Shown here: positions 62,046 to 64,000 of the stretch, piece after piece | How the letters are laid out: every line of letters begins with the position of its first letter | Numbering within the stretch: the first letter of the stretch is position 1 | Assembly (NCBI RefSeq): GCF_001940455.1 | Contig: NZ_MKQR01000018.1 | Coordinates: 62,001 to 126,000, forward strand | DNA length: 64,000 bases | Source: Actinokineospora bangkokensis | GTDB lineage: Bacteria > Actinomycetota > Actinomycetes > Mycobacteriales > Pseudonocardiaceae | Direction of reading: 5' to 3' | Made by a program: the position numbers and the translations under genes | Notes under the pieces: generated by a model | The model's database searches: none | What the model was told of the DNA's origin: nothing | What the model saw: the letters and a program-made list of their open reading frames with translations, nothing else

Positions 62046-63692
62046 ATGATTATTCCCGCTTTCGATTCCTTCTCCGCCATCCTCGCGCACCGCGCGGAGC
62101 GGACGCCGGACCGGGTGGCATTTCGTTTCGTGTTTGGCGACGACGTCCGCGAGATGACCTACGCCGAATTGTTCGGGAAGGTCTCGGACGCCGCCGCCAC
62201 AGTGCGCGAACGGGTGCGGCCGGGCGAGCGGGTGCTGCTGATGCCCGCCCCGGGGCCCGGTTTCGTGGTCTCGTTTCTGGCCACCCTGCATTCCGGGGCG
62301 ATCGCGGTGCCGAGCTATCCGCCGGTGACCGCGCGCAACCTCGACCGGCTGCGCGCGGTGGCCGCCGACGCCGACCCGGTCGCCGTGGTCGCCGAGACCC
62401 CGGTGCTCGACCTGCTGCCCGCCGACGACCCGGCGTTCGCGGGCCTGGTCAGGCTGGACGCGGCCACCCTGGGGCAGGGCGGTGCCCGCGTCGACCCGCG
62501 GGCCTGGTCACCGGCGTTCCTGCAGTACACCTCCGGCTCCACCGGCACGCCCAAGGGCGTGATGGTCAGCCACGCGAACCTGCTGCACAACAGCGCCGTC
62601 ATCGCCGCGCAGATGCGCCTGGACGAGACCTCCGAGCTGGTCAGCTGGCTGCCGCCCTACCACGACATGGGCCTGGTCGGCGGCGTGCTGCAACCGCTGT
62701 TCGCCGGGTTCCCCTGCACCCTGCTCTCCCCGCTGGAGTTCCTGCAGCAGCCGATGCGCTGGCTGCGGCTGGTCTCCCGGTACCGCGCCACCGTCAGCGG
62801 CGGCCCGGACTTCGCCTTCGAGCTGGCCGCGCGCCGGTTCCGGCCCGCGGAGGACGACGACCTGGACCTGAGCGCCTGGCGGGTCGCCTTCACCGGGTCC
62901 GAGCCGATCCGCCGGTCCACCCTGGACCGGTTCACCGAGGTGTTCGCCCCGCACGGGTTCCGCCGGTCGTCGTGGTTCCCCTGCTACGGCATGGCCGAGA
63001 CGACCCTGTTCGTCAGCGGCGGTCCGGTGGGGGTGGACCCCGTCGCCCGGTTGGTCGGCGACGATCCGCGCGACGGCGCCGTCGAGCACGTTGCGTGCGG
63101 GGAGCTGCCGGCGGGCCTCGACGTCCGCGTCGTCTCCCAGGACGGCGACACCCCGCTCGCCGACGGCGAGGTGGGCGAGGTCGTGGTGGCCGGGGACAGC
63201 GTCGCCGAGGGCTACTGGAACGGGCGGGCCAGCGAGCAGTTCGGCCTGCGGTTGCCCGGCACCGCCGCCGGGTTCCTGCGCACCGGTGACCTGGGCGCCA
63301 TCGTCGACGGGCAGCTGCACATCACCGGCAGGCTCAAGGACGTCCTCATCATCCGCGGCCGCAACCACTACCCGCAGGACGTCGAGGCCGCGGCCGAGCG
63401 CGCCCACCCGCTGGTCCGCGCGCACGGCGCCGCCGCGTTCACCGCCCCCGGCGAGGACGGCGACCGGCTGGTCGTGGTGGTCGAGGTGTTCCAGCGCGGC
63501 GACGCCGCCGACCTGGCCGCCGCCCGCACCGCCGTGCGCCGCGCGGTGGCCGAGGAGCTGGGCCTGCACGTCGACACCGTGGTCCCGGTCAAGGCCCGCG
63601 CCCTGCCGCGCACCGCCAACGGCAAGCTGCGCCGCCAGGAGTGCCGGACCCGGTTCGTCGAGGGCACCCTCGACCCGGTCGGGAGCGCGTGA
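62046..63692 (+). CDS. Fatty acyl-AMP ligase (FAAL)
   Basis: 548 aa; GAGGA before ATG 62046. AMP-binding motifs YTSGSTGTPKG, SWLPPYHDMGLVGG, PCYGMAETTLFVSGG, LRTGDLG and IIRGRNHYPQDVE, all typical of the FadD32/FAAL class that forms acyl-adenylates and loads them on carrier proteins without CoA. One-base overlap (TGATG) with the following ACP-C gene. It starts a lipo-peptide assembly line by charging the ACP of 63692 with an acyl chain. Confidence 0.93.
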   Translation: MIIPAFDSFSAILAHRAERTPDRVAFRFVFGDDVREMTYAELFGKVSDAAATVRERVRPGERVLLMPAPGPGFVVSFLATLHSGAIAVPSYPPVTARNLDRLRAVAADADPVAVVAETPVLDLLPADDPAFAGLVRLDAATLGQGGARVDPRAWSPAFLQYTSGSTGTPKGVMVSHANLLHNSAVIAAQMRLDETSELVSWLPPYHDMGLVGGVLQPLFAGFPCTLLSPLEFLQQPMRWLRLVSRYRATVSGGPDFAFELAARRFRPAEDDDLDLSAWRVAFTGSEPIRRSTLDRFTEVFAPHGFRRSSWFPCYGMAETTLFVSGGPVGVDPVARLVGDDPRDGAVEHVACGELPAGLDVRVVSQDGDTPLADGEVGEVVVAGDSVAEGYWNGRASEQFGLRLPGTAAGFLRTGDLGAIVDGQLHITGRLKDVLIIRGRNHYPQDVEAAAERAHPLVRAHGAAAFTAPGEDGDRLVVVVEVFQRGDAADLAAARTAVRRAVAEELGLHVDTVVPVKARALPRTANGKLRRQECRTRFVEGTLDPVGSA

Positions 63693-64000
63693 TGGGGGCG
63701 CTGGAGGACCTGGTCGGGCTGACCGCCGCCCGGCTGCGCGTCGACGTCGGCGAGGTCGGCCCGGACGACGCGCCGCTGGCGCTGGGCTTCGACTCGCTGC
63801 TGGCCATCGGCCTCGCGCACGACGCGGAGGCCGAGCTGGGCCTGCGGCTGCCGGTGGCCGACGTGCTCGCGGGCGCGACGCTGCGCGAGCTGGCCGCGGC
63901 GGCGGGCGCGCCCACCCGCCCCGGGCCGCGCCCCGCCGAGCGGGGGCCGGAGCCGCCGCTGTCGGCCGGGCAGCGCCGGATGTGGCTGCTCGACCAGGTC
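63692..64000 (+). CDS. NRPS start: carrier protein followed by a condensation domain (cut by window end)
   Basis: 103 codons visible, 3'-truncated. Residues ~5-75 are an acyl/peptidyl carrier domain with LALGFDSLLAIGL (phosphopantetheine Ser). A Pro/Arg-rich linker leads to LSAGQRRMWLLDQV, the C1 motif of a condensation domain. With the FAAL immediately upstream this is a lipo-initiation module (T-C...) of a larger NRPS. Confidence 0.85.
   Translation, partial: MGALEDLVGLTAARLRVDVGEVGPDDAPLALGFDSLLAIGLAHDAEAELGLRLPVADVLAGATLRELAAAAGAPTRPGPRPAERGPEPPLSAGQRRMWLLDQV

Noticed and set aside
1-64000. tRNA/rRNA genes, CRISPR arrays, insertion sequences or phage attachment sites
   Set aside because: Looked for cloverleaf-like ends, regularly spaced repeats and transposase motifs; none seen on either strand by eye.

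Overview
This is very GC-rich DNA with strongly G/C-ended codons, frequent GTG starts and dense ATGA/GTGA stop-start overlaps. It looks like a chromosomal, accessory-rich stretch of a filamentous actinomycete, possibly Pseudonocardiaceae (Actinosynnema/Saccharothrix-like). That placement is inferred from gene content and codon style only; no rRNA or marker gene is present.

Layout. (1) 1-4440: minus-strand pair of a pseudokinase-UPF1-like helicase fusion and a following gene cut by the window edge, resembling an anti-phage defence locus. (2) 5040-8488: TetR/SDR pair, a two-TM protein and an amidohydrolase. (3) 8771-14234: minus-strand operon of a NodU/CmcH-type carbamoyltransferase, P450, secreted protein and one-polypeptide ABC exporter, possibly a small tailoring/export locus. 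(4) 14557-16367: DinB-like protein and AraC regulator. (5) 16678-21308: complete PaoABC-type molybdenum aldehyde oxidoreductase plus XdhC. (6) 21387-23920: membrane protein, FAH-family enzyme, TetR and SnoaL-like protein, with a palindromic operator upstream. (7) 24077-27133: NCS1 permease and two secreted peptidoglycan hydrolases.

(8) 27347-51311 is the centre of interest: a non-ribosomal peptide cluster. Its core is a tightly coupled minus-strand operon (46632 to 34263): A-T-C NRPS, A-T-reductase NRPS, SAM-dependent transferase, CmlA-type diiron beta-hydroxylase, ATP-grasp ligase, TauD oxygenase, chloramphenicol-phosphotransferase-like kinase and MFS exporter. Next to it are an MbtH-A-T/P450/type II thioesterase cassette (the classic beta-hydroxy-amino-acid unit), a 2-hydroxyacid dehydrogenase and a second ATP-grasp ligase. 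The divergent plus operon (47282-51311) holds two clavaminate-synthase-like oxygenases around an argininosuccinate-synthase-like enzyme and a cyclase/formamidase-like protein. The combination of aromatic-type A-T-R, CmlA homologue and CPT-like kinase recalls the chloramphenicol logic (beta-hydroxylate a carrier-bound aromatic amino acid, release it reductively as an amino alcohol, phosphorylate the alcohol for self-protection), but grafted onto a peptide-forming A-T-C module. No p-aminophenylalanine, halogenase or N-oxygenase genes are present in the window, so the product should differ from chloramphenicol.

(9) 51308-57365: HAD, aldo/keto reductase, APC permease, DUF885 metallopeptidase-like protein and CPA2 antiporter, probably the cluster edge or housekeeping. 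(10) 57450-64000: a large LuxR regulator (LAL), then a plus-strand set of PhyH-SCP2 fusion, FAAL and the start of an ACP/T-C NRPS, i.e. the beginning of a lipo-initiated assembly line that runs off the window. A GGGAWWTCCC palindrome lies upstream of it. Whether regions 8 and 10 form one cluster cannot be decided here.
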